Source of the DNA: Mycolicibacter engbaekii
GTDB lineage: Bacteria; Actinomycetota; Actinomycetes; Mycobacteriales; Mycobacteriaceae
Reading direction: 5' to 3'
NCBI RefSeq assembly: GCF_002101585.1
Contig: NZ_LQOT01000040.1
Span: forward strand, 79,548 to 143,547
DNA length: 64,000 bases
The notes beneath the pieces were generated by a model. It saw only the letters and a program-made list of their open reading frames with translations, did not search any database and was not told where the DNA came from. Positions 1 through 8,466 of this stretch are shown here, one piece after another. The stretch's first letter is position 1; each line of letters starts with the position of its first letter. The position numbers and the translations under genes were made by a program.

Positions 1-909
1 GAAGTAGGCCCGCGTCGCCGCGGCGATCCCGTAGGCGCCGCGCCCGAAGTAGATGATGTTCAGATAGGCCTGCAGCACATCGTCTTTGCGCCACGCGCTG
101 GACATCTTGGTGGCGATCACCAGCTCTTTGGCCTTGCGGACCAATCCGCCCATACCGGCGCGCTCGGATCCGACCAGCGCGTTTTTGACGTACTGCTGGG
201 TGATCGTCGATCCACCCTGGGTGTCGCCACCGAAGATGTTGTTCTTGATCGCGCGCAGGAATCCCGAAACCGAGAACCCGGGGTTGGAGTAGAAGTCGCG
301 ATCCTCGGCGGCCAGCACCGCGTTACGCACGTACACCGGCACCTGGGAGATGTCGATGTCGACGCGATTGCCTTCCGGCGGCACGATCTTGGCGAGTTCG
401 GATCCGTCGCTGGCCAGGATCGTCGAGACCTGGTTGGTCCGGATGTCGCCCGGCGAGGGCACATCGGTGATCGAGTAGGCCATCCCGAAGGTGATCACGG
501 GCAGCAGCAGCATCACCGCTGCGGCGATATAGCAGCCGCGGCGGATCCACCTCCAGTTCGGCGGATGCCGCCGCAGCCACTCCAGGGGATTGGGCGCAGC
601 GGGCCGGGCGGCATGACCGGACGGCGCGGGACGCCGCGGGGGCGGCGTGGCCGGCGTGGCCGGCTTGGTCGGCGGCGGCTCGCGCCGCGGGACCCGTGCG
701 CTCAGCGCAGGCTCGCGTTGCGGTGCCGCTCCGTCCAGGGCCGCCTTGACGGCGTCGATCGGATCACGCAGGTCGGCAGTCACCGCGTCGTCGACGGCGG
801 GGATGATCGTGGTCTGCCGGTCATCGGGCTCCGCCGGTGGACGTCGGTCGCCAGCGTTCCAGGACTGGGCCGAGCCAGGGTCGGACCCGTCGTCGTAATG
901 CCTACTCAC
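1..909 (-). CDS. ponA1: PonA1, bifunctional class A penicillin-binding protein (5' part; gene continues beyond the window start)
   Basis: Class A PBP that polymerises and crosslinks peptidoglycan at the membrane outer face. The window holds the N-terminal ~303 residues. Residues 1-120 are a proline/arginine-rich cytoplasmic tail, a single membrane segment lies at about 124-146, and the glycosyltransferase 51 domain follows with AAEDRDFYSNPG (catalytic Glu motif) and QGGSTITQQYVKN. The transpeptidase domain lies outside the window. The start is taken as GTG at 909 because it gives MSRHYDDG and overlaps the end of the upstream gene by 8 nt, so the two are probably co-transcribed. In M. tuberculosis the cytoplasmic tail is a PknB substrate; here that is inference. 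The neighbouring synteny supports Rv0050. Confidence 0.93.
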   Translation of the reverse strand, partial: MSRHYDDGSDPGSAQSWNAGDRRPPAEPDDRQTTIIPAVDDAVTADLRDPIDAVKAALDGAAPQREPALSARVPRREPPPTKPATPATPPPRRPAPSGHAARPAAPNPLEWLRRHPPNWRWIRRGCYIAAAVMLLLPVITFGMAYSITDVPSPGDIRTNQVSTILASDGSELAKIVPPEGNRVDIDISQVPVYVRNAVLAAEDRDFYSNPGFSVSGFLRAIKNNIFGGDTQGGSTITQQYVKNALVGSERAGMGGLVRKAKELVIATKMSSAWRKDDVLQAYLNIIYFGRGAYGIAAATRAYF

Positions 910-1327
910 TGGCGGTACGGGCTCCGCCGCGTGCCGTGCGCCGACCGCGCGATCCCTTGGGCGGGCGGGCGATGCCCAGCACGTAGGACTTCACCAGATG
1001 ATTCCAGCTGCAGGTGCGGCAGACCTCGACCACGTGCACCGAGAACTCCGGGTAACGGGTGGCCAACAACACCAATTCCTCGGCCGAGCGCGCCGAACCG
1101 GAGACCGGTCCGAGATGATCGCCGTAGACCCACGACACCAGCGTGAGCTGCTCTTTGCGGCAGATGGGGCAGACCACCGCGCTCTGCTTGCCGTGGTACT
1201 TCGCGGCCCGCAGCAGATACGGGTTGGCGTCGCAGACTTCGGAGACCCCGGTGCGTCCGGAATAGACCTCGGCCAGCAGGGAACGGCGCCGGAGCGCGTA
1301 GTCCACTATCTGTCGCTGCAATCGCAC
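902..1327 (-). CDS. DUF5318 family protein (Rv0049-like)
   Basis: A 141-residue protein of unknown function that always precedes ponA1 in mycobacteria as far as I recall. Two CxxC pairs are visible (CPIC near residue 53 and CRTC near residue 103), which look like a small zinc-binding fold. The C-terminus is very basic (KGSRGRRTARGG). The start is GTG at 1327, preceded at exactly 7 nt by TACTCT on the same strand, which suggests a leaderless transcript. It overlaps ponA1 by 8 nt, so a joint operon is likely. It might assist cell-wall synthesis, but only position suggests this. Confidence 0.85.
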   Translation of the reverse strand: MRLQRQIVDYALRRRSLLAEVYSGRTGVSEVCDANPYLLRAAKYHGKQSAVVCPICRKEQLTLVSWVYGDHLGPVSGSARSAEELVLLATRYPEFSVHVVEVCRTCSWNHLVKSYVLGIARPPKGSRGRRTARGGARTASE

Positions 1328-1340
1328 GCTGACCAGAGTA
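1328..1340 (-). promoter_or_regulatory. -10 box for a leaderless transcript of the DUF5318-ponA1 operon
   Basis: On the minus strand TACTCT (1340-1335) is followed by 7 nt and then the GTG start at 1327. TANNNT about 6-8 nt before the first base is the usual mycobacterial SigA -10 position, so transcription would begin at or next to the start codon. The divergent gene at 1440 has the same arrangement. Confidence 0.5.
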
Positions 1341-1426
1341 CGTCGGGTACTCGCGGGCCGTGGCGATCAACGCCCCGAACCGGCCACAACCGGCGGATTC
1401 GTGATCACCGCGGGGCACGATTCTTT

Positions 1427-1439
1427 TACTATCGTCGCC
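1427..1439 (+). promoter_or_regulatory. -10 box for a leaderless transcript of the DUF1707 gene
   Basis: TACTAT (1427-1432) is followed by 7 nt and GTG at 1440. No Shine-Dalgarno sequence precedes that GTG. The site supports 1440 as start rather than the upstream GTG at 1401, which would lie before the promoter. Confidence 0.55.
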
Positions 1440-2291
1440 GTGGCAACGCGACAGACCGCAGGCACCCGAGCCAAAGACAGTGACCGCGAAGACGTCTGTC
1501 GAATTCTGGACAGCGCCCTCGCCGACGGACAGCTGTCCAGCGCCGAGCATCAGGAACGGATCCGCGCGGCAACCCGGGCCGTGACCCTTGGCGACCTTTA
1601 CGCGCTGGTCAGCGACCTGCAGGCCCAGGCCGCGCCGGTCAAGCTGCCCACCCTGCACGCCCCGTCGAAGTTCGCCGAGCACGGTGCCGCGCTCAAGGCG
1701 CTGGGCGCACTGGCCGGCGCGCTGCTGGTCGGGATGGTCCTGGGCTGGGCGCTGTACGGAAACACCAGCTCTCCGCTGAACTTCACCTCCGACCCGGGAG
1801 CCAAGGCGGACGGCGTCGCGCCGGTGGTCCTGACCGCACCACGGCAGCTGCAGTCGCTCGGGGGGCTCACCGGCCTGCTGGAGCAGGCCCGGCAGAAGTT
1901 CGGCGACACCATGGGCTACCGGCTGGTGGTCTACCCGGATTACGCATCTTTCGAGCGGCCCGATCCGACCGAAGAGCGCCGCAAACTGGACTACCCCTAC
2001 CGGGGCGGCTGGGACGACCCGTCCACCACATCCAAGGGCACCAATGACGTGCTGGTCGATGTGAGCGCCTTCGACCCCAAGGCCGCGGTCGGGATTCTGC
2101 GCGGGGGCGCTGAAACCCTCGGCATCAAGCCGGCCGACGTGAAAAGCACCTATCTGATCGTCGATCCGGCCCGGGACCCGACGACCCCGGGGGCCCTGAC
2201 GCTGTCGGTCTACATCTCCAGCGACTACGGCAGCGGCTACATCGCCTTCGCCGGCGACGGCACCGTCAAACGCATCAATTACCCCTCCTGA
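1440..2291 (+). CDS. DUF1707 domain membrane protein (Rv0048c-like)
   Basis: A 283-residue membrane protein. Residues ~8-60 match the DUF1707 pattern (DSDREDVCRILDSALADGQL, EHQERI, LVSDLQ), a short cytoplasmic helical domain. One membrane segment follows (ALGALAGALLVGMVLGWAL), then a ~170-residue extracytoplasmic domain that I cannot assign. The start is placed at GTG 1440 by the TACTAT box 7 nt upstream and because the protein then opens with ATRQTAGTRAKDSDR as in relatives. It is transcribed away from the DUF5318-ponA1 operon. Function unknown. Confidence 0.85.
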   Translation: MATRQTAGTRAKDSDREDVCRILDSALADGQLSSAEHQERIRAATRAVTLGDLYALVSDLQAQAAPVKLPTLHAPSKFAEHGAALKALGALAGALLVGMVLGWALYGNTSSPLNFTSDPGAKADGVAPVVLTAPRQLQSLGGLTGLLEQARQKFGDTMGYRLVVYPDYASFERPDPTEERRKLDYPYRGGWDDPSTTSKGTNDVLVDVSAFDPKAAVGILRGGAETLGIKPADVKSTYLIVDPARDPTTPGALTLSVYISSDYGSGYIAFAGDGTVKRINYPS

Positions 2292-2335
2292 GCTGCCGGG
2301 TTCCCCGGTCTGACGATCGGGTAGCCGGTGGCCAC

Positions 2336-2395
2336 TTGGGTTTGGTTATATCGGCGCGATACTATGGCGCGAACCGTCGAACGGTCGTAGCTACG
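2336..2395 (+). promoter_or_regulatory. Promoter and possible operator of the PadR gene
   Basis: TTGGGT (2336-2341) and TACTAT (2360-2365) are spaced 18 bp, a good SigA promoter. The predicted transcription start falls at the inverted repeat ACCGT-CGA-ACGGT (2373-2385), which is followed by the perfect palindrome CGTAGCTACG (2386-2395). Because PadR proteins often repress their own gene, these are candidate operators; that is inference. Confidence 0.5.
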
Positions 2396-2418
2396 CCATC
2401 TAAAGGGGGGTGATCGGA

Positions 2419-2961
2419 GTGCTCGAGCTTGCCATCTTGGGCTTGCTGCTCGAGTCTCCGATGCACGGCTACGAACTGCGGAAACGGTTGACCGGTCTGC
2501 TGGGTGCGTTCCGGGCGTTCTCCTACGGCTCGCTGTATCCCGCGCTGCGGCGTATGCAGGCCGCCGGGGTGATCGCCGAAGACGCCGCGCCGACGGGAAC
2601 CCCGGTGCGCCGGGCCCGCCGGGTGTACCGGCTGACCGACGCCGGCCGTCAGCGGTTCAACGAGTTGGTGTCCGACACCGGCCCGCAGAACTACACCGAC
2701 GACGGCTTCGGCGTCCACCTGGCGTTCTTCAACCGCACCCCCGCCGAGGCTCGGATGCGGATTCTCGAAGGCCGCCGCCGACAGGTGGAAGAACGCCGGG
2801 AAGGCCTGCGCAACGCGGTAGCACGGGCCAGCAACTCGTTGGATCGCTACACCCGTCAGCTGCACCAGCTGGGACTGGAATCCAGCGAGCGGGAGGTCAA
2901 GTGGCTCAACGAGCTGATCGCGGCCGAACGCGTGTCGCAGGGCCGGGCCGAACAACCCTGA
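2419..2961 (+). CDS. PadR family transcriptional regulator (Rv0047c-like)
   Basis: A 180-residue PadR regulator. The N-terminal winged helix shows LAILGLLLESPMHGYELRK and SYGSLYPALRRMQAAG; the wing is RRVYRLTDAGRQRF. The C-terminal half is helical and probably dimerises (family Vir_act_alpha_C type). The start is GTG 2419 because a strong AAAGGGGGG (2402-2410) lies 8 nt ahead and the protein then begins MLELAIL. An in-frame GTG at 2410 overlaps that ribosome site and is less likely. ino1 follows 75 bp downstream on the same strand, so PadR may also affect ino1. Effector unknown. Confidence 0.9.
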   Translation: MLELAILGLLLESPMHGYELRKRLTGLLGAFRAFSYGSLYPALRRMQAAGVIAEDAAPTGTPVRRARRVYRLTDAGRQRFNELVSDTGPQNYTDDGFGVHLAFFNRTPAEARMRILEGRRRQVEERREGLRNAVARASNSLDRYTRQLHQLGLESSEREVKWLNELIAAERVSQGRAEQP

Positions 2962-3036
2962 TCCGCCGGACGCGGGCCTCGGGTAACCACAACACAAGCA
3001 CGTCAGCAGTGAAAGCAGATAAAGGAGAGCGTCGAA

Positions 3037-4128
3037 ATGACTGAGCAAACGACGGATGTGCGGGTCGCCATTGTCGGCGTCGGTAACTGCGCGTCTTCGC
3101 TGGTCCAGGGCGTCCAGTACTACCAGAACGCCGATGACACCTCCACGGTCCCCGGCCTGATGCACGTGCGCTTCGGCCCGTACCACGTCCGCGATGTGAA
3201 GTTCGTCGCCGCGTTCGACGTGGACGCCAAGAAGGTCGGCTTCGACCTGTCCGAGGCCATCTTCGCCTCGGAGAACAACACCATCAAGATCGCCGACGTA
3301 CCGCCGACCAACGTCATCGTGCAGCGCGGCCCGACCCTGGACGGCATCGGCAAGTACTACGCCGAGACCATTGAGGTCTCCGACGCCGAGGCCGTCGACG
3401 TGGTCGCGGCGCTGCGCGAGGCCAAGGTCGACGTGCTGGTCTCCTACCTGCCGGTCGGCTCGGACGAGGCCGACAAGTTCTACGCTCAGTGCGCCATCGA
3501 CGCCGGCGTGGCGTTCGTCAACGCGCTGCCGGTCTTCATCGCCTCCGACCCGGTGTGGGCCAAGAAGTTCGCCGACGCGGGGGTGCCGATCGTGGGTGAC
3601 GACATCAAGAGCCAGGTGGGCGCCACCATCACCCACCGCGTGATGGCCAAGCTGTTCGAAGACCGCGGGGTCACCCTGGACCGCACCTACCAGCTCAACG
3701 TGGGCGGCAACATGGACTTCAAGAACATGCTCGAGCGCGAGCGTCTGGAATCCAAGAAGGTGTCCAAGACCCAGGCTGTGACGTCGAACCTGACCGGCTC
3801 GCTGGCCGGCAAGGTCGAGGACAAGAACGTCCACATCGGGCCGTCCGACCACGTGGCCTGGCTCGACGACCGCAAGTGGGCCTACGTTCGGCTGGAGGGC
3901 CGCGCTTTCGGTGACGCACCGCTGAACCTGGAGTACAAGCTCGAGGTGTGGGACTCGCCGAACTCGGCCGGCATCATCATCGACGCGGTGCGCGCCGCCA
4001 AGATCGCCAAGGACCGCGGCATCGGCGGCCCGATCATCCCCGCCTCGGCCTACCTGATGAAGAGCCCGCCCAAGCAGCTCCCCGACGACGTCGCGCGCGC
4101 CGAACTCGAAGAATTCATCATCGGCTAG
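3037..4128 (+). CDS. ino1: Inositol-3-phosphate (myo-inositol-1-phosphate) synthase
   Basis: A 363-residue NAD-dependent enzyme converting glucose-6-phosphate to inositol phosphate. It is the first committed step to phosphatidylinositol, PIMs, lipoarabinomannan and mycothiol. The Rossmann motif [10 protein letters not shown] is near residue 14, and [23 protein letters not shown] and the lysine-rich C-terminal region match the family. The short actinobacterial/archaeal form is the usual length here. AAAGGAG at 3020-3026 precedes the ATG. Cytoplasmic. Synteny (PadR, ino1, alpha/beta hydrolase, LLM oxidoreductase) equals Rv0047c-Rv0044c. Confidence 0.96.
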   Translation: MTEQTTDVRVAIVGVGNCASSLVQGVQYYQNADDTSTVPGLMHVRFGPYHVRDVKFVAAFDVDAKKVGFDLSEAIFASENNTIKIADVPPTNVIVQRGPTLDGIGKYYAETIEVSDAEAVDVVAALREAKVDVLVSYLPVGSDEADKFYAQCAIDAGVAFVNALPVFIASDPVWAKKFADAGVPIVGDDIKSQVGATITHRVMAKLFEDRGVTLDRTYQLNVGGNMDFKNMLERERLESKKVSKTQAVTSNLTGSLAGKVEDKNVHIGPSDHVAWLDDRKWAYVRLEGRAFGDAPLNLEYKLEVWDSPNSAGIIIDAVRAAKIAKDRGIGGPIIPASAYLMKSPPKQLPDDVARAELEEFIIG

Positions 4129-4153
4129 CTCACGCACCGGCCGCGGGGGGGAA

Positions 4154-5038
4154 ATGACTGACGACGAGCTGGCCGGCCTCTCGGAGTTCGCGCTGTTGCG
4201 CGGCAATGCCGAGCAGGCCGGCCTCACCGGGTCCTTACCGGTGGTAGAACGCATCGACACCGGGGAGATCAGCGCACTGCGCTGGGGGGCGGCCGGGCCG
4301 CGGGTGGTGTTCCTGCATGGCGGCGCGCAGAACGCGCACACCTGGGACACCGTCATCCTGGGCCTCGGGGAGCCCGCGCTGGCAGTGGACCTGCCGGGGC
4401 ACGGCCGCTCGGCGTGGCGCGACGACGGCGACTATTCGCCGCAGCGCAACGCCGCAACACTGGCCCCGTTGCTGCACGAGCTGGCGCCGGACGCCGAGCT
4501 GCTGGTCGGAATGTCACTGGGCGGCTTGACCGCTATCCGGCTGGCGGCCACCGCGCCGGAGCTGGTGCGGCGGTTGGCGATCGTGGATGTCACGCCCTCG
4601 GCGTTGCAACGCCACGCCGACATGAGCGCCGCACAGCGCGGGACCGTGGCACTGGCCGGAGGGAACCGGACCTTCCCGGATTTCGCCTCGCTGCTGGCCG
4701 TCACCAAGGCCGCAGCGCCGAACCGGGATGCCGAATCGCTGCGGCGCGGGCTGCTGCACAACACCCGCCGGCTGCCGGACGGCAGCTGGACGTGGCGCTA
4801 CGACACCATGCGCTCGGTCGGCGACTTCACCGAGCTGTGGGCCGATGTCTCGGCGATCACCGCCCCCACCACCTTGATCCGCGGCGGGGACTCGGCGTTC
4901 GTCACCGCCGAGGACGTCGCCGAGTACGCCCAGCGTTCGCCGGGCCTGACCACACACGTGGTCTCCGGCGCCGGGCACTCCGTGCAAAGCGATCGGCCGC
5001 GGGTCCTGGTCGAGCTGCTGCGCACCACCCTTGCCTGA
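4154..5038 (+). CDS. Alpha/beta hydrolase (Rv0045c-like esterase)
   Basis: A 294-residue alpha/beta hydrolase. The oxyanion-strand motif VVFLHGGAQNAHTWD is at ~51-65, DLPGHGRS at ~79-86, the nucleophile elbow GMSLGG places Ser121, and the C-terminal GAGHS supplies the catalytic His. The Asp is probably in the GGDSAFVT stretch. No signal peptide is seen, so it is cytoplasmic. It starts 25 bp after ino1 behind a GGGGGG tract, so co-transcription is likely. The M. tuberculosis relative is an esterase; the natural substrate is not known. Confidence 0.9.
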   Translation: MTDDELAGLSEFALLRGNAEQAGLTGSLPVVERIDTGEISALRWGAAGPRVVFLHGGAQNAHTWDTVILGLGEPALAVDLPGHGRSAWRDDGDYSPQRNAATLAPLLHELAPDAELLVGMSLGGLTAIRLAATAPELVRRLAIVDVTPSALQRHADMSAAQRGTVALAGGNRTFPDFASLLAVTKAAAPNRDAESLRRGLLHNTRRLPDGSWTWRYDTMRSVGDFTELWADVSAITAPTTLIRGGDSAFVTAEDVAEYAQRSPGLTTHVVSGAGHSVQSDRPRVLVELLRTTLA

Positions 5039-5093
5039 TACCGGCGGGCGCCAAGCCAGCCGCAACCGCCGAACGACCCCTCGACTCCGGGGA

Positions 5094-5105
5094 TAAGGTG
5101 ACCAG
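5094..5105 (+). promoter_or_regulatory. -10 box for a leaderless LLM oxidoreductase transcript
   Basis: TAAGGT (5094-5099) is followed by 6 nt and the ATG at 5106. No ribosome site is visible. Confidence 0.45.
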
Positions 5106-5903
5106 ATGGCTCGACCCATTCGCATCGGGGTGCAACTACAGCCGCAACACGCGCCGCATTACAGCGCGATCCGCGACGCCGTCCGGCGATGCGAAGACAT
5201 CGGCGTCGACATCGCCTTCAACTGGGACCACTTCTTCCCGCTGTACGGCGACCGCGACGGTCCGCACTTCGAGTGCTGGACGATGCTGGCCGCCTGGGCC
5301 GAACAGACCTCCCGCATCGAGATCGGTGCCCTGGTGACCTGCAACTCCTACCGCAACCCGCAACTGCTGGCTGACATGGCCCGCACCGTCGACCACATCG
5401 GCGGCGGCCGGCTGATTTTGGGTATCGGCGCGGGGTGGAAGCTTCGGGACTACCGGGAGTACGGCTACGACTTCGGGACCGCGGGCAGCCGGCTCGATGA
5501 CCTTGCCGACGCCCTGCCGCTCATCAAAACCCGCCTGGCTCAGCTCAATCCGCCACCCACCCGCGCGATCCCGACACTGATCGGGGGCGGCGGCGAACGC
5601 AAGACGCTGCGACTGGTCGCCGAGTACGCCGACATGTGGCACAGCTTCGCCGACGCCGACAGCTACCCGCACAAGGCGCAGGTTCTGGCCCGGCACTGCG
5701 CCGCCGTCGGGCGTGACCCCGGCGAGATCGAACACTCCGCGGCGGTCGGCGGCGAAACCGGACGCTCCCCCATCAGCGACGTGCTCGCCGAGGCAGACGC
5801 GTTGACAGCGCTGGGGGTGAGCCTGTTGACCATCGGCAGCAGCGGCCCGGACTACGACCTGAGCGCCGCCGAGGCGCTGTGTCGATGGCGCGACCAGCGC
5901 TGA
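5106..5903 (+). CDS. LLM-class F420-dependent oxidoreductase (Rv0044c-like)
   Basis: A 265-residue luciferase-like TIM-barrel oxidoreductase. Visible family features are FNWDHFFPLYGD, the IEIGALVTCNSYRNPQLLADMARTVD region split across ~72-98, GGGRLILGIGAGW and the glycine-rich phosphate-binding TLIGGGGERKTLRL. Mycobacterial members of this group use cofactor F420; the substrate is unknown. The start at 5106 is supported by a TAAGGT box 6 nt upstream. The stop lies inside the next gene (25-nt overlap), indicating translational coupling to the transporter. Confidence 0.9.
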   Translation: MARPIRIGVQLQPQHAPHYSAIRDAVRRCEDIGVDIAFNWDHFFPLYGDRDGPHFECWTMLAAWAEQTSRIEIGALVTCNSYRNPQLLADMARTVDHIGGGRLILGIGAGWKLRDYREYGYDFGTAGSRLDDLADALPLIKTRLAQLNPPPTRAIPTLIGGGGERKTLRLVAEYADMWHSFADADSYPHKAQVLARHCAAVGRDPGEIEHSAAVGGETGRSPISDVLAEADALTALGVSLLTIGSSGPDYDLSAAEALCRWRDQR

Positions 5904-7669
5904 GGCTGGCGGCGCTCTTCGCCACCTGGGCGATCGTGGCCGGCATGGCCGCGGCGCCACCGGCCGGTGCCAGGCCGGATCTGTGCTCCCCGCCCGGGCA
6001 GGAGGCCGCCGTCGCCTTGCCGGGCAATCTCGCCAACGCCAAACGGCCGCGCGAGGACAAATACACCACCGCCGGCGTCGAGCCGCTGAGCTCGATCGAC
6101 GTGACCAAGCTGGGGCTGGGCACCCCCGGTGTGCTGACGGTCGGCACCCTGACCGAAAGCCCGCCGACCAACTGCATCACCGCCACCGGCCGCTACAGCG
6201 GGTTCGACAACGAACTGCTGCGGGCCATCGCCAAAAAGCTGGGCCTGCGAATCCAGTTCGTGGGCACCGATTTCTTCGGTCTGCTCGCCCAGGTGGAGTC
6301 CGGCCGGTTCGACGTCGGTTCGGCCTCGATCAACGCCACCGAGGAACGCCGCCGCATGGTGGGCTTCACCAACGGCTACGACTTCGGCTACATGGCGCTG
6401 GTGGTCCCGGCCGGCTCCGGCATCACCGGCTTTGACGCGCTGGCCCGCGGTCAGCGGATCGCCGTGGTTCAGGGCACCGTGGAAGACGCCTACGCCGTCG
6501 ACACCCTCGAAGTCCAACCGGTGCGCTTCCCCGACTCGATCACGCTGTACGCCAGCCTTAAAAGCCGCCAGGTCGACGCCTGGGTAGCGCCGTCGCTGAC
6601 CGCGCTGAACCTACTCAAGCCCGGCGACCCGGCACAGATCATCGGCTACACCTTCACCCCGGCCGGCTTCGAGGCCTACGCGGTGGCCAAGCGAAACCAG
6701 GCACTGATCTCGGCGCTGAATGCCGGCCTGGACGCCGTGATCGACGACGGCACCTGGCCGCAGCTCTTCACCGACTGGGTGCCGCGGCCCCTGCCGCCGG
6801 ACTGGCAACCGGGGTCGAAATCGGCCGCCACGCCGCATCTGCCGGACTTCGCCGCGATCGCGGCCCGGCATCACCGGACCGAGGCCGACCAGAGCTACGC
6901 GCCCAAATCGACACTGGCGCAGCTTCGTGACTCCTTCTTCGACTGGCACCTGTACCGGCGCGCGCTGCCCGAGCTGATCAAGACCGGTCTGCCCAACACC
7001 TTGCTGCTGACCGTGAGCGGCGGCGCCATCGGCTTGGTGGCCGGTCTGGGCCTGGCGGTCGCAGGCATCTCGCGCAGCCGGTGGCTGCGCTGGCCGGCCC
7101 GGGTGTACACCGACATCTTCCGAGGCCTGCCCGAAGTCTTGATCATCCTGCTGATCGGCTTGGCGGTCGGGCCGCTGGTGAGCGGACTGACGCACAACAA
7201 TCCCTACCCGCTGGGCATTGCGGCACTGGGCCTGACGGCCGCGGCCTACATCGGGGAGATCCTGCGCTCGGGCATTCAGAGCGTGGAGGCCGGGCAACTG
7301 GAGGCCTCGCGGGCGCTGGGCTTCGGTTACCCCGCCGCGATGCGGCTGGTGGTGATCCCGCAAGGGATCCGGCGGGTGCTCCCAGCGCTGGTCAACCAGT
7401 TCATCGCGCTGCTGAAAGCCTCGGCGCTGCTGTACTTCCTGGGCCTTGTCGCCGGTCAGCGGGAACTGTTCCAGGTGGCCCGCGACTACAACGCCCAGAC
7501 CGGCAGCCTGTCTCCGCTGGTGGCGGCGGGCCTGCTGTACCTGGCCCTGACCATCCCGCTGACGCATCTGGTGAACGTCGTCGATCAGCGGTTGCGGCGC
7601 GGACGTCCCGCCGACGCCGACGACTCCGTGGAGCTGCGCCCGGCGATCTCCAGTCAGGAGATGACGTGA
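5879..7669 (+). CDS. Amino-acid ABC transporter: fused substrate-binding protein and permease
   Basis: A 596-residue fusion. A signal peptide (residues ~1-30) precedes a type 3 extracellular solute-binding domain (~45-300: GVLTVGTLTESPP, YSGFDNELLRAIAKKLGL, RFDVGSASINATEERR). A HisM/GlnP-type permease then spans ~365-575 with the EAA loop EASRALGFGYPAAMRLVVIP. It would import a polar amino acid, possibly glutamine or glutamate; the substrate cannot be read from sequence. Starts GTG 5879 or ATG 5885 are equally possible, both inside the preceding gene. The ATPase gene overlaps the stop by 4 nt. In H37Rv a GntR gene (Rv0043c) sits at this place instead. Confidence 0.92.
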   Translation: MSMARPALRLAALFATWAIVAGMAAAPPAGARPDLCSPPGQEAAVALPGNLANAKRPREDKYTTAGVEPLSSIDVTKLGLGTPGVLTVGTLTESPPTNCITATGRYSGFDNELLRAIAKKLGLRIQFVGTDFFGLLAQVESGRFDVGSASINATEERRRMVGFTNGYDFGYMALVVPAGSGITGFDALARGQRIAVVQGTVEDAYAVDTLEVQPVRFPDSITLYASLKSRQVDAWVAPSLTALNLLKPGDPAQIIGYTFTPAGFEAYAVAKRNQALISALNAGLDAVIDDGTWPQLFTDWVPRPLPPDWQPGSKSAATPHLPDFAAIAARHHRTEADQSYAPKSTLAQLRDSFFDWHLYRRALPELIKTGLPNTLLLTVSGGAIGLVAGLGLAVAGISRSRWLRWPARVYTDIFRGLPEVLIILLIGLAVGPLVSGLTHNNPYPLGIAALGLTAAAYIGEILRSGIQSVEAGQLEASRALGFGYPAAMRLVVIPQGIRRVLPALVNQFIALLKASALLYFLGLVAGQRELFQVARDYNAQTGSLSPLVAAGLLYLALTIPLTHLVNVVDQRLRRGRPADADDSVELRPAISSQEMT

Positions 7670-8409
7670 CGGCAACCCCTCGAGACCCGGTATCGCTGGC
7701 GGCCAAAGGGATTCAGCTGTCCTTCGGCAAGAACCAGGTGCTGCGCGGGGTGGACCTCGATGTTCCGGCGGGCACCACCGCGGCGGTGATCGGCCCGTCC
7801 GGTTCCGGCAAATCGACGATGCTGCGCACCTTGAACCGGCTACATGAACCCCACGCCGGCGACATCCTGCTGGGCGGCCGTTCGGTGCTCAACGACGACC
7901 CCGACCAACTGCGCCAGCGGATCGGAATGGTGTTCCAGCACTTCAATCTGTTCCCGCACCGCAGCGTGCTGGACAACATCACCCTGGCGCCGCGCAAGCT
8001 GCGGAGTATGCCCGACGACGCGGCACGCGAGCTCGCGCTGGGGCTGCTCGATCGCGTCGGGTTGCGGAACAAGGCCGGTGCGCGGCCGTCGGCGCTCTCC
8101 GGCGGCCAGCAGCAGCGGGTGGCGATCGCCCGTGCGCTGGCGATGGAGCCGCAGGTGATGTTGTTCGACGAGGCCACCTCGGCGCTGGACCCGGAATTGG
8201 TCAAGGGGATCCTGGCGCTGATCGCCGAACTGGGCGCCGACGGCATGACCATGGTGGTGGTCACCCACGAGATGGGCTTCGCACGCTCGGCCTCGGACAC
8301 GGTGGTCTTCATGGACCGGGGCACGGTGGTGGAGTCCGGCCCGCCCGATCAGATGTTTGACCAGCCGGCCACCGAGCGGCTGCAGAAATTTTTGTCTCAG
8401 GTGTTGTGA
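7666..8409 (+). CDS. Amino-acid ABC transporter ATP-binding protein
   Basis: A 247-residue ATPase partner of the fused permease. Walker A GPSGSGKST is at 43-51, Q-loop region GMVFQHFNLFPH, signature LSGGQQQR, Walker B VMLFDEATSALD and switch His in VVTHEMGF. It matches the GlnQ/HisP group. The GTG start at 7666 shares GTGA with the upstream stop, so the two subunits are translationally coupled. The homodimer would sit on the cytoplasmic face of the permease. Confidence 0.94.
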   Translation: MTATPRDPVSLAAKGIQLSFGKNQVLRGVDLDVPAGTTAAVIGPSGSGKSTMLRTLNRLHEPHAGDILLGGRSVLNDDPDQLRQRIGMVFQHFNLFPHRSVLDNITLAPRKLRSMPDDAARELALGLLDRVGLRNKAGARPSALSGGQQQRVAIARALAMEPQVMLFDEATSALDPELVKGILALIAELGADGMTMVVVTHEMGFARSASDTVVFMDRGTVVESGPPDQMFDQPATERLQKFLSQVL

Positions 8410-8452
8410 CAGCAAACTTCGGCGACTGTCACCCGTAGTCGAAGCGGCCGGT

Positions 8453-8466
8453 TAGACTGGCGAACT
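8453..8466 (+). promoter_or_regulatory. -10 box just upstream of the MarR start
   Basis: TAGACT (8453-8458) lies 8 nt before ATG 8467, giving a leader of about one nucleotide or none. Confidence 0.45.

Noticed and set aside
2362..4356. Open 664-codon frame antisense to the PadR gene and ino1
   Set aside because: It mirrors strong conserved genes on the plus strand, shows only the low-complexity His/Val/Gly-rich composition typical of high-GC antisense frames, and has no domain.
5879..7669. Frameshift joining two transporter genes
   Set aside because: The frame is continuous, both domains are intact, and similar fused binding protein-permeases are known, so a real fusion is more likely.
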